DNA of 64,000 nucleotides, taken from contig JAMORY010000002.1 of assembly GCA_027063305.1 (NCBI GenBank), positions 1 to 64,000 on the forward strand, in the 5' to 3' direction. A model generated the notes under the pieces. It did not search any database. It was given only the letters and a program-made list of their open reading frames with translations, and was not told where the DNA came from. This document shows positions 41,530-52,219 of this stretch, piece by piece. The position numbers and the translations under genes were made by a program. The first letter of the stretch is position 1. Each line of letters begins with the position of its first letter. Origin of the DNA: Sulfurovum sp. Lineage in GTDB: Bacteria; Campylobacterota; Campylobacteria; Campylobacterales; Sulfurovaceae.

Positions 41530-42339
41530 TTATCGTAATATTTTAATGTTCGCTTCTGTGCGCATTTTCTGGAAGTAGTCCTTGACCGCTTGTGTCTGCT
41601 GTTGTTGTCTCCATCTTGCGGCAACCGCACCTTTTGCTGCTTCGAAAGGCATGGTACGTTTACCATTTTTTGCACGTATTTTATATGTGACATATCGATC
41701 ACCTGCATTGATAGGTGCAGTAAAGCTTCCGATCGGTGTTTGGAGGAACATATCCAAAAGCGCAGGGTTCATCCCTTTGGTACTTTTATTCTCTTTTTTG
41801 CCTCTAAGTCCTTTTTGCTTTTTGATAAAAGCCTTGATCGCAGATTCTGAAGGTGCGGAGTATTCTGTTACGGTAATAGTTGCCGGGATAACGAATAGTG
41901 ACTGGTGTGTTTGGTAGAATTGCTTGAGCTCATCTTCCGATGGAGCAGGAATGGTCGGAGCTACTTTCTGTTTGAAAAAAGCACGCTTTTTAAGTGCTTC
42001 ACGTACAGTTTTGCGATATTTACTCCATCGTATTCCCTGTTTTTTGAGAAGTTTTTGCATTTTAGGAACACTGAGTCCATTTTGCTTGGCAATACGTGCT
42101 ATTTCAGAATCGACCTGTGATTCCGGTATGACAATATCTTTCATCGCGGCTTTTTGCAGTCTATCCTGTATCAGCAGGTCGATCGCCTGTTGTTTTGAGA
42201 TATGTGCTTGAGACTGTATGGTTCTTATCTCCGCTGTAGTGATAGGTTCACCTTCTACGATCATTGCGATCGCATCCATCATTTTAGCATGGGTGAACGT
42301 AGCCATAAAAAGTAGAGATAAAAGTATGATTTTTTTCAT
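41530..42339 (-). CDS. SurA/PpiC-like periplasmic peptidyl-prolyl isomerase
   Basis: Signal peptide, VEGEPITTAEI SurA-N pattern, C-terminal PPIase-like region. Confidence 0.7.
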   Translation of the reverse strand: MKKIILLSLLFMATFTHAKMMDAIAMIVEGEPITTAEIRTIQSQAHISKQQAIDLLIQDRLQKAAMKDIVIPESQVDSEIARIAKQNGLSVPKMQKLLKKQGIRWSKYRKTVREALKKRAFFKQKVAPTIPAPSEDELKQFYQTHQSLFVIPATITVTEYSAPSESAIKAFIKKQKGLRGKKENKSTKGMNPALLDMFLQTPIGSFTAPINAGDRYVTYKIRAKNGKRTMPFEAAKGAVAARWRQQQQTQAVKDYFQKMRTEANIKILR

Positions 42340-42448
42340 AGTGGGAATTCCAATTACTAGATTGATTTCAAAAATTATAGCATAAGCATAGATAGAATAA
42401 GGTTTTTGGGTATAATAATTCCTCTAATCCACTGAACAAGGTTTCTAT

Positions 42449-44863
42449 ATGCTCCGAAAAAGTCTGCTCTGGATGGTGCTTCTGTTTTCATTCCTTCATG
42501 GGGAAATTGAAAACAGCTGTCTAGAGTGCCATAAAGGTATTGAACCCATCCGTGAACAGCAGTCTAAAATGATGCAGGAGATATTCAAGGTTGCAAAGAG
42601 AGCAGGAGCCGAAGGGAATGACTGTATCGTTTGTCATGGCGGAAACCCTCATGTGCTTAATAAAGATTTGGCACATGAGGGAACGTTGCCCTACTTCAAA
42701 TCACATAAAGGTCCCAAAGCCTTCTACCCCTACCCAGGAAGCCCGTGGATCAACGAACACACCTGCGGTATGTGCCACCCCAAACAGGTCGCCGCGCAGG
42801 AGAATAACCTCATGGCGACAGAGCAGGGTAAAATTCACGGTGCGCTGTGGGGATTTGGTGCCAAGGACGGATACAACCACTCCTTTACCAACTTCGGCGG
42901 AAAGTCTCCCGCATTACATGAGCGGCTGGGTAGTGAAACCTACAAAAAATATATGCAGAAGCTTGCCAAAATAGAGCCGCAGGGGTTTTTGGAAGAGACC
43001 AAAGAACTACCTCCTGCACCCACGGCAGAAGAGGTGGAGAAAGACCCCTCGCTTTCAGTCTATACCTATCTACGGCAAGAGTGCCTACGCTGCCATACGG
43101 GCGGCAAAGGGCGCTATCGTCGTGGAGACTACCGTGGTATCGGGTGTGCTTCGTGCCATGTGCCCTACTCCAATGAGGGGTACTATGAAGGAAACGATGC
43201 ATCTATCCCCAAAGACAAACCCGGACATATGCTCGTACACAGCATCCAATCTTCCAGTAAAGTGCATGTGCAGGTACACGATGTCAACTACACGGGTATT
43301 CCGGTCGAGACCTGCACGACCTGTCATAACCGCGGAAAGCGGATCGGGGTGAGCTATCAGGGGCTGATGGAGACGGAGTACAAGGCGACATTTGATGCGC
43401 AGGGGAACGGACAGCCCAAACTCCATACCAAACGCTATTTGCACCTGACCGAAGATATTCACTACTCTAAAGGGATGCTCTGTCAGGACTGCCACACCTC
43501 CAACGATATGCACGGAGACGGATTTTTCAGAGGAGCAAACCTCGGGGCAGTGGAGATCGAGTGTCAAGATTGCCACGGCACAACAAAGCAGTACCCGTGG
43601 GAGCTGCCGCTTGGGTACTCGGATGAGTTTGATATCAAACCCAAAATGGGCAAAGCCAGAGGGACGACCAAGTCGTTGGCGGCGTATTTGAAACAGGGGG
43701 ATATCCCTCAAGATAGTGGGGACGGCTTCCTGCTCTCTGCGCGCGGTAATCCGTTGACAAAAGCTGTCAAACAAGGCAACAAGGTTGTCATGCATCTTGC
43801 TTCAGGTAAAACACTCGAACTTAAGCCGCTTAAGCTTCTTAAAGAGGAAAAGAAGATCTCCGAGGAGGGGCTCATTGCTATGGACCAGATAGCAGCCCAT
43901 ACCGACCGAATGGAGTGCTACACCTGTCATGCGACTTGGGCGCCGCAGTGTTACGGCTGTCATGTCAAGATAGACTACTCCGGCGGTAAACAGAACCCTG
44001 ACTTTTTGGCAGCCTCCAAGCACCATGTTAACGGCAAGACAGGGGATGTTGACAGCTTGAAAGATTTTCTGGTTGACGGAAAAGTGACTGAAACACGCTC
44101 CTACTTACGGTGGGAGAACCCGGCACTGAGCCAGAACGGGGAGGGGCGTATCTCTCCGACCATTCCGGGGTGTCAGGTGACGTTGACGGTTATTGGTAAA
44201 AACGGCAACGCATTGCTGCAAAACCACATTTGGAAACTCAAAGGGGTTGAGCAAGGCAGGGGTGTCAAAACCCCCAAAGAGGGTGTCAACTCCATTACGA
44301 TGAGTCCTGTGCATCCGCATACGGTGAGCAAACGTTCGCGCACCTGTGAGAGTTGCCACAATGACCCCAAAGCGATGGGGTACGGCATTGGGGAGGGCAA
44401 ATACTTCTCAGACCAGACCAAAACAACCGTTGTCGACTTGATGACCGCTTCGAAAAAAGTATTGCCAAAAAAGGTTGATGAGCAGATCCCTGCCATAGAG
44501 AACCTCAACCACGACTACTCCAGTATGCTCGATGCCAACGGTACACAGCTGCAGACGGTCGGGAATCACTGGAAACTCTCACAGGCACTGGGCAACCAGA
44601 CCCGGGACAAACTCGACCGCCGCGGTACCTGTCTGGCGTGTCACAAAGAGATGCCAAGTGAAGATCTTGCTGTTTCCCTGCTGGTACATACGGCGAAGTA
44701 TGCCGGTATCAACATTGACAACCGTATGCACAAAATACTGGTGAACAAAAGTATCTTGCTTAGCGCATGGGTGCAGGTACTTGGCGGTCTGCTTGCGGGG
44801 GCGCTCATCGTGTTCTGGTGGTTCAGACGAAAACAACAAACAAAACAAAGGAGAAAACAATGA
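42449..44863 (+). CDS. Dodecaheme membrane-anchored cytochrome c
   Basis: Signal peptide; 12 CXXCH motifs (CLECH, CIVCH, CGMCH, CLRCH, CASCH, CTTCH, CQDCH x2, CYTCH, CYGCH, CESCH, CLACH); C-terminal TM helix and basic tail. Confidence 0.9.
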   Translation: MLRKSLLWMVLLFSFLHGEIENSCLECHKGIEPIREQQSKMMQEIFKVAKRAGAEGNDCIVCHGGNPHVLNKDLAHEGTLPYFKSHKGPKAFYPYPGSPWINEHTCGMCHPKQVAAQENNLMATEQGKIHGALWGFGAKDGYNHSFTNFGGKSPALHERLGSETYKKYMQKLAKIEPQGFLEETKELPPAPTAEEVEKDPSLSVYTYLRQECLRCHTGGKGRYRRGDYRGIGCASCHVPYSNEGYYEGNDASIPKDKPGHMLVHSIQSSSKVHVQVHDVNYTGIPVETCTTCHNRGKRIGVSYQGLMETEYKATFDAQGNGQPKLHTKRYLHLTEDIHYSKGMLCQDCHTSNDMHGDGFFRGANLGAVEIECQDCHGTTKQYPWELPLGYSDEFDIKPKMGKARGTTKSLAAYLKQGDIPQDSGDGFLLSARGNPLTKAVKQGNKVVMHLASGKTLELKPLKLLKEEKKISEEGLIAMDQIAAHTDRMECYTCHATWAPQCYGCHVKIDYSGGKQNPDFLAASKHHVNGKTGDVDSLKDFLVDGKVTETRSYLRWENPALSQNGEGRISPTIPGCQVTLTVIGKNGNALLQNHIWKLKGVEQGRGVKTPKEGVNSITMSPVHPHTVSKRSRTCESCHNDPKAMGYGIGEGKYFSDQTKTTVVDLMTASKKVLPKKVDEQIPAIENLNHDYSSMLDANGTQLQTVGNHWKLSQALGNQTRDKLDRRGTCLACHKEMPSEDLAVSLLVHTAKYAGINIDNRMHKILVNKSILLSAWVQVLGGLLAGALIVFWWFRRKQQTKQRRKQ

Positions 44864-45146
44864 CCATAACCAAACGTGTCACATTTATTGCAAAAAGGGA
44901 TGTGAGGAGAAGATGAAAGAGCTGCTCAGTGTGATGGTAGTACCGAGCAAGGCGGAGAAGGGATGCATTTTCTATGAGATCTTTCAGTATGAGAACAATC
45001 CGCGAAAGTTCATGACAGTAGAGACATGGGAGAATGAAGCAGCATTGGACGGACATAAAGCTTCGGCACACTATGCGGTCTACAAATCAAGCTATGAGCC
45101 CTACAGTGAGCACAAATATACCGATGAACTGATCGTACTGGGGTAG
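44860..45146 (+). pseudogene. Antibiotic biosynthesis monooxygenase (ABM/LsrG-like) domain protein, frameshifted at A5 tract 44892-44896
   Basis: MTITKRVTFIAK in one frame, KGCEEKMKELLSVMVV...DELIVLG in the -1 frame; ATGA overlap with upstream cytochrome stop. Confidence 0.75.
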
Positions 45147-45148
45147 CG

Positions 45149-46329
45149 ATGGAGAATCTCTGGAATGAAACGGAAGCGGCATCGTGCAGCAGTAATCTGG
45201 ACCTAAGGGTCTACACCTCCAATCTGCTTGGACGCAGTGATGATCTGGTACTGCACGGCGGCGGGAACACATCGGTCAAAAGTGTGGTAGAGGGAGAGGA
45301 TATCCTCTTTGTCAAAGGGAGCGGGTGGGACCTTGTCTCCATTAAAGCCGAAGACTTCGCACCTGTGAAGCTTGAGGTGCTCAAGCAGATGGCGACCCTG
45401 GAGCATTTGAGCGATACGCAGATGGTTGCACAGCAGAAAGCGGCAATGATCGACAAAAGTGCCCCCATCCTTCTGTAGAGGCGATCTTGCATGCGATCAT
45501 CCCTTTCAAGTTCGTCGACCATACCCATGCCGATGCGGTGGTGACACTCTCGAACTCTCTTGGTGGGGAACAGCTGATCTCTGAGATTTATGATGATTTT
45601 CTCATCGTGCCCTATGTGATGCCCGGCTTTGTGCTGGCGCAGAAGATCCATGAGCTGACAAAGTCAGGGGTTGACTGGGAAAAGTGCGGTGGGATCATCT
45701 TGCATAACCACGGTATTTTTACCTTTGATGACGATGCCAAGCGCTCTTACGAGAAGATGATAGAGGCAGTCAGCCGTGCCGAGGCGTACCTCGATGCGCA
45801 TGCCCCGCTGCAGCTGGATGAAGCAATGCCCAAAGCATACCCTTTTGAAAGGCTTGGGGAAGCGGTTTCCAGAGTAAAAGGGGTTGATGTGGTCATGAAA
45901 ACAGACCAGAGTCCGCTAGCGCTGACCTATGCATCCAAGCCGGATCTTGAAACATTTGCGACACGCGGCGTGCTGACCCCTGAGCATATTATCCGTACCA
46001 AGCGGATACCGCTGGTATTTGAGGGCGAAGATATGGAAGCGGCGCTTGATACGTATGTAGATGCCTATAAAGCCTACTTCAACCGCTATGCGACCGATGA
46101 GGTGATGCTCAACCCCGCACCCAACTATGCGGTCATCAAAGATGTCGGTGTGGTGATGTTCGGGAAAAATGAAAAAGAGGCATCGGTGATGGCGGACATT
46201 GTCTCCCATACGATGCGTGCGGTACTCAGAGCCGATGCACTTGGCGGTTACCGAAGCATCGGCGAGGCGGAGAGCTTTGCGATGGAGTACTGGGAACTTG
46301 AACAGGCAAAACTGAAAAAGCAGGAGTAG
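45149..46329 (+). pseudogene. Class II aldolase/adducin family protein, frameshifted at C5 tract 45462-45466
   Basis: ...AAMIDKSAP then (HPS)VEAILHAIIPFKFVDHTHADAVVTLSN in a different frame; adding one C restores a ~393-aa ORF. Confidence 0.85.
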
Positions 46330-47867
46330 CAGATGCAGTATCTTATGGCGATCGATGCGGGTACGGGCAGTGTCCGTGCGGTGATCTTCGATGCAAACGG
46401 AAAGCAGATTGCAGTAGAGGACAGCGTGAATGGGTGCATTTTGAAGAGGAGGGGGTTGCCAACTCCATGACCTTTGATGTGGCACACAACTGGGAACTGA
46501 CCGCAGCGGTGATTCGCGAAGCGATCCACATGCCGGTATCAGCGGTGATGAGATCGCTGCGGTGAGTGCGACCAGTATGCGTGAGGGGATCGTTGTCTAT
46601 GACGAGAACGGCAAGGCGCTCTGGGGTGTTGCCAATGTCGATGCCAGAGCGGATGTCCAGGTGCACTATCTCAAAGATGCATTTGATGCGATGGAGGCGG
46701 AAGATTATGCCATGAGCGGACAGACCTTTGCTCTGGGTGCACTGCCCAGACTGATGTGGCTGAAGACCCACCGTCCCGGGATCTATGAAAAGATGCATAG
46801 GGTCTCGATGATCGGTGACTGGGTGCTTGCCTCACTGTGCGGCACAGTTGCGACCGATCCGAGCAATGCGGGGACCACAGGGATATTCTCTTTGAAAGAG
46901 AGACAATGGGCACCGCAGATGGCAACACGTATGGGGATCAAGGACACTATCTTCCCGCCTGTACTGGAACCCGGATGCGTGATGGGAACAGTCTCCCCTG
47001 AAACGGCAGCACAAACAGGGCTCTCAACACAGACAAAGGTGGTGATGGGCGGTGGGGATGTCCAGCTTGGTGCTGCCGGTCTGGGTGTGGTCAAAGAGGG
47101 GTAGGTCGCCATACTGGGCGGTTCGTTCTGGCAGCAGGTGGTCAATATTCAAAACAGTGTTGTACCGCCTGAAGATATGAGCGTACGGGTCAACCCGCAT
47201 GTCATCGACGGGCTCTCTCAGGCAGAGGGGATCACCTTCTTCTCCGGGCTCATCATGCGCTGGTTCAGAGATACGTTCTGTGATATGGAGAAGCACGAAG
47301 CGGCAGAGCAAGGAGTGGATGTCTATGCGATACTCGAAGCCAAAGCTGCCAAAGTGCCGGCTGGATCACACGGTATCCTCCCCATCTTCTCCGACAGTAT
47401 GAAGTACGGCAAGTGGTACCATGCCGCCCCCTCGTTCATCAACCTCTCCATCGACCCTGAAGTGTGCAACAAAGCCTCCATGTTCCGAAGTCTGCAGGAG
47501 AATGCCTGTATCGTCTCTGCGATCAATCTGGAGAAGGTCAAAGCCTTTACCAGGCTTGATTTTGAAGAGGTCGTCTTTGCCGGAGGTGCAAGCAAGGGGC
47601 CGCTCTGGTGCCAGATCCTTGCCGATGTGACCGGATGCCGCATCAAAGTGCCTGAAGTCAAAGAGGCGACCGCACTTGGCGCTGCAATGTGCGCAGCAGT
47701 AGGTGCGGGATTGTATGAAAGCATCGAAACGGCAAGCGATGCATGGGTGGCATGGGAGCATACCTGCCTTCCAAATGGTGTAAATACGGCAACCTATGAA
47801 ACGGTGAAAAAAACGGTAGCAGAAGGTGTATGAAAAACAGCTGGCACTGGTGGATGACGGCTGGTTG

Positions 47868-49319
47868 CCCAAATCCCGAAATAGAAATTCAAACTTCACA
47901 AAATAATCCAAGAACAGTCAATACAACAGTGAGTTTTTGCCTGTATTTCATAGATCAATGGAAAGTTGTATCAAGATACTGTATAAAAGGACAGTTTTGA
48001 AGTATTTCTCTATTTTTAAGACAGAACTATCCTGTTGGAAGTGGTAATGAATAAAAGGATTCAGTTAAGATACTTGTGGGTGGCTGTCATTCCAAACTGA
48101 TCTCATAGTTCTTCTGCCGTATGGTATTGAGTATCTCTACAAACTGATCATTGATCTTGAGGATGGTTTGTCTTGCATGGGTGATCACCTTTCCTGCAAT
48201 GTGATAGAGTTTGTAGCGAATGGTCTGTATGGTATGTTTCTGCCAGCTGCTGTGCAGTATCTGTCTAAAGAGGATGAAGAGATTGTATGCCAGTGTTCCG
48301 ATATGAAAGTAGAGTGCATTGGCTTTGAAGTGTGAGGTAGGCAGATACTTCAGATTGAAACCGTTTTTGAGCTCTTTGATACGGTTTTCACTGGTGTCTC
48401 CCCGTTGTCTGTAGAAGTGCACAAGCTCTTCAGGTGTCATGGTATTGTCATTGGGTAATTTCACCTATTGAAGCAAGAACCCTTTGATCCAAATGCGCAC
48501 CGATCACATAGGTGATATTGTTCTTATCACAGTAGTTGAACAACGCTGCTTGATACGATGCTGCATCGGCTCTAAGATAATGTATCTTCCGGTCTTTAGG
48601 CAGTTGTGATTCACACTGTTGCACGAAAGCAAGGTTATGGTCTGCAGGTGCTATATTACCCGCTCTGAACGCCTGATGTATCACATAGCCACCGTTGATA
48701 TGACCAAGTATAGGTGTGAAGCCGGGAAACATCTTATAGGTTGTCCGTGCTATGGACTTATGGCTCTCTATGACAGTTACATCGATATCCACTACCAGAG
48801 GCTCTTCGATCTTTGAGAGATAGCGTTTAAGCAGAATACGGTTGATCTTCTCCATGGCAGTAATTTTATCTTCTGTATTACGTTTAAGCCACTTACCTAT
48901 ACTGTCTGCTACAGGTATTCTCTTTATCCCAAGCAGTGTACACAATGCTTTATCTGAAGCAATCATTCGTATATCTTCGAGGTATCTGCCGCCGCTATGG
49001 AGCATCAACAGCAAAGGCTGGATAAATGTGTAGGGATCGTAACTGTGATTACTTTGGGAAGCAGGAAGATATCTGTTGCATAATCGATCTAAACGTATCG
49101 CTTTAAGAAATTCTCCGAAAACAACTTCCCCCGCTCTAGGTGTCAGTCTCTCATCGGTGTTTTCTACAGTAAAGTTTAAAAGTCTCTGTGTCATACTTCA
49201 CTCCTCGGCAGGAGCCTCACCCGTTGGGTGAAAGTGACAGGTGGGCTTCTGTTGGCTTCTTTTCTCGTATTTTACGCCATCTCCGCTTATCTTATTATTT
49301 TTCTATTTCGATTCTTGGG
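47868..49319 (-). mobile_element. IS1380-family-like insertion sequence, internally deleted (about 1.45 kb)
   Basis: Imperfect 20-bp terminal inverted repeats CCCAAATCCCGAAATAGAAA (47868-47887) / CCCAAGAATCGAAATAGAAA (complement of 49300-49319), 16/20 matching; 5-bp direct repeat GGTTG at 47863-47867 and 49320-49324. Confidence 0.85.
48087..49194 (-). pseudogene. IS1380-type transposase split in two frames with an apparent internal deletion
   Basis: N-part 49194..48448 (GGRYLEDIRMIASD, VVDIDVTVIESHKSIARTTYKMFPGFTPILGHI, YLRADAASYQ) ends at GEITQ*; C-part 48464..48087 starts at KLPNDNTMTPEELVHFYRQRGDTSENRIKELKNGF. Confidence 0.85.
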
Positions 49320-49371
49320 GGTTGAGGCGATGTGGAAAGCACCGGGAGTTTAGGTATAATATATAAATTAG

Positions 49372-50379
<1,008 letters not shown>

Positions 50380-51510
50380 ATGCAGTTTATCCCTTATGGC
50401 AGGCAAACAGTCGATGACAATGATGTTGCATCTGTAGTAGAGGTGCTTCAGTCAGACTATTTGACTACAGGATCAAAGGTTGAAGCGTTTGAAACGGCAA
50501 TTGCCGCTTATTGTGGAGCAGACTACTGTGTGGCTGTTTCAAATGGAACGGCTGCTTTGCATTTAGCCTCTTTGGTACTATTGGAAAAAGGTGAAAAGGT
50601 GCTTACCACTCCCAACTCCTTTCTTGCTACATCAAATGCCATTTTGTATGCAGGAGCAATTCCTGTTTTTGTTGATATCACTGAAAATGGAAATATTGAT
50701 CTTGATCTGTGTGAAGAGGCTTTAAAAAATGATCCTGACATCAAGGCTATTTACGGTGTTGCATTTAGCGGACATATGCTTGATCAGGAGAAGTTAAAGC
50801 ATCTTAAAGAGACTTATGGTGTCACTATAGTGGAAGATTGTGCCCATGCCATTGGCGCAGAGGAGAATGCCATTAAAGCAGCTTCCTGTACCAACAGCGA
50901 TATATCTATCCTCTCTTTTCACCCTGTTAAACATATGACTACCGGTGAAGGTGGTGCGGTTACAACCAACTCCAAAACATTTTATGAAAAACTGTTGATC
51001 TTGAGAAATCATGGGATGGTGAAGAGCTCTGAAATGAAGCCCTGGGAGTATGAGATGAGAGAGCTGGGGTTTAACTATCGTATAACAGATATACAGTGTG
51101 CCCTTGGGATTTCTCAGCTTCGGAAACTTGATGGGTTCATTCAAAAGCGTCAGCAGATCGCTGAACGTTATGATAAAGCATTTAAAGGCAGTATGGTAAA
51201 ACCTCTTTATCTGTTTGACGAAAAATCCTCTTATCATCTCTATGTAGTGCAAGTGGACTTTGAACAACTGACTATTTCCAAAGAAGAACTTTTTGTTAAA
51301 ATGAGAGAGAAAAAAATCGGACTTCAGCTTCACTATATGCCAATCAACAAGCAACCCTACTATCGAAAACTTGGTTACGGAAATGAGTTCACGCCTGTAA
51401 TGGATAGGTATTACAAGAGATGTTTTTCTCTACCGATCTATCCCTTACTGAGTAATGAGGAACAAAACTATGTGATTGAATCTCTCTTTGAGGTGTTAGA
51501 TGGAAAATAA
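50380..51510 (+). CDS. pseC: UDP-4-amino-4,6-dideoxy-N-acetyl-beta-L-altrosamine transaminase, PseC
   Basis: DegT/AHBA aminotransferase: YGRQTVDDNDVASVVEVLQSDYLTTG, SFHPVKHMTTGEGGAVTTN; follows pseB. Confidence 0.94.
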   Translation: MQFIPYGRQTVDDNDVASVVEVLQSDYLTTGSKVEAFETAIAAYCGADYCVAVSNGTAALHLASLVLLEKGEKVLTTPNSFLATSNAILYAGAIPVFVDITENGNIDLDLCEEALKNDPDIKAIYGVAFSGHMLDQEKLKHLKETYGVTIVEDCAHAIGAEENAIKAASCTNSDISILSFHPVKHMTTGEGGAVTTNSKTFYEKLLILRNHGMVKSSEMKPWEYEMRELGFNYRITDIQCALGISQLRKLDGFIQKRQQIAERYDKAFKGSMVKPLYLFDEKSSYHLYVVQVDFEQLTISKEELFVKMREKKIGLQLHYMPINKQPYYRKLGYGNEFTPVMDRYYKRCFSLPIYPLLSNEEQNYVIESLFEVLDGK

Positions 51511-52219
51511 AGCAGTATGTATTATTCCTGCAAGAGGAGGCAGCAAAAGAATTCCGCGGAAAAATATTAAAGATTTTTTGGGGAAGCCTCTGATCGCATA
51601 TTCGATTGAAACCGCACTTGCTTCCAATCTCTTTGACCAGGTGATTGTAAGTACGGATGATGAGGAGATTGTAGCAGTAGCTAAAAAATATGGAGCGGAG
51701 GTTCCTTTTATGCGTCCTTCCGAGTTGGCAGATGATTTTACAGGAACAGGCAAAGTTGTTGCGCATGCTATAGAGTATTTGAAACAAAGAGGTAAAAAAT
51801 ACGACTATGTATGTACAATTTATGCGACAGCCCCTTTTTTACAGGAAAAATATTTGATAAAGGGGTTCAATGCTTTGGTTGATACCGATGCTCATATGGC
51901 ATTTTCAGTAACAAGTATGCCTTTCCCTATTCAGCGAACATTTAAAATAACTGAGGAAGGAAGATGCCAAATGTTTTTTCCTGAACATTTTCAAAGTAGA
52001 AGCCAAGATCTTGATGAAGCATATCAGGATGCGGGACAGTTTTATTGGGAAAGTTTACATCGTGAAGCAACAGATATTCCTTTTGGTCAAGACAGCATAC
52101 CTGTTATTCTACCTCGATACCTGGTACAGGATATTGATACTTTGGAAGATTGGGAAAGAGCAGAGGTAATGTATCGTGTTTTGTTGGAAATGAAAAAAGA
52201 AGAGAAGTTATATGTTTAA
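51500..52219 (+). CDS. pseF: Pseudaminic acid cytidylyltransferase, PseF
   Basis: CIIPARGGSKRIPRKNIKDFLGKPLIAYSIE; context. Confidence 0.93.
   Translation: MENKAVCIIPARGGSKRIPRKNIKDFLGKPLIAYSIETALASNLFDQVIVSTDDEEIVAVAKKYGAEVPFMRPSELADDFTGTGKVVAHAIEYLKQRGKKYDYVCTIYATAPFLQEKYLIKGFNALVDTDAHMAFSVTSMPFPIQRTFKITEEGRCQMFFPEHFQSRSQDLDEAYQDAGQFYWESLHREATDIPFGQDSIPVILPRYLVQDIDTLEDWERAEVMYRVLLEMKKEEKLYV

Larger units (their letters stand above)
46333..49353 (+). pseudogene. lsrK: Autoinducer-2 kinase (LsrK-like FGGY kinase) with multiple lesions, interrupted by an IS1380-type element
   Basis: [90 protein letters not shown]; frameshifts near 46417, 46530 and 47825, in-frame TAG at 47102-47104; 3' end EAMWKAPGV* at 49324-49353 after the IS. 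Confidence 0.85.

Noticed and set aside
43085-43795. 236-aa minus-strand ORF within the dodecaheme cytochrome
   Set aside because: Antisense to regularly spaced CXXCH motifs on the plus strand; no domain
49201-49230. Tandem small hairpins CTCCTcggcAGGAG and CACCCgttGGGTG as a riboswitch or CRISPR-like element
   Set aside because: Inside the IS just upstream of the transposase start; more simply part of IS translational/transcriptional control
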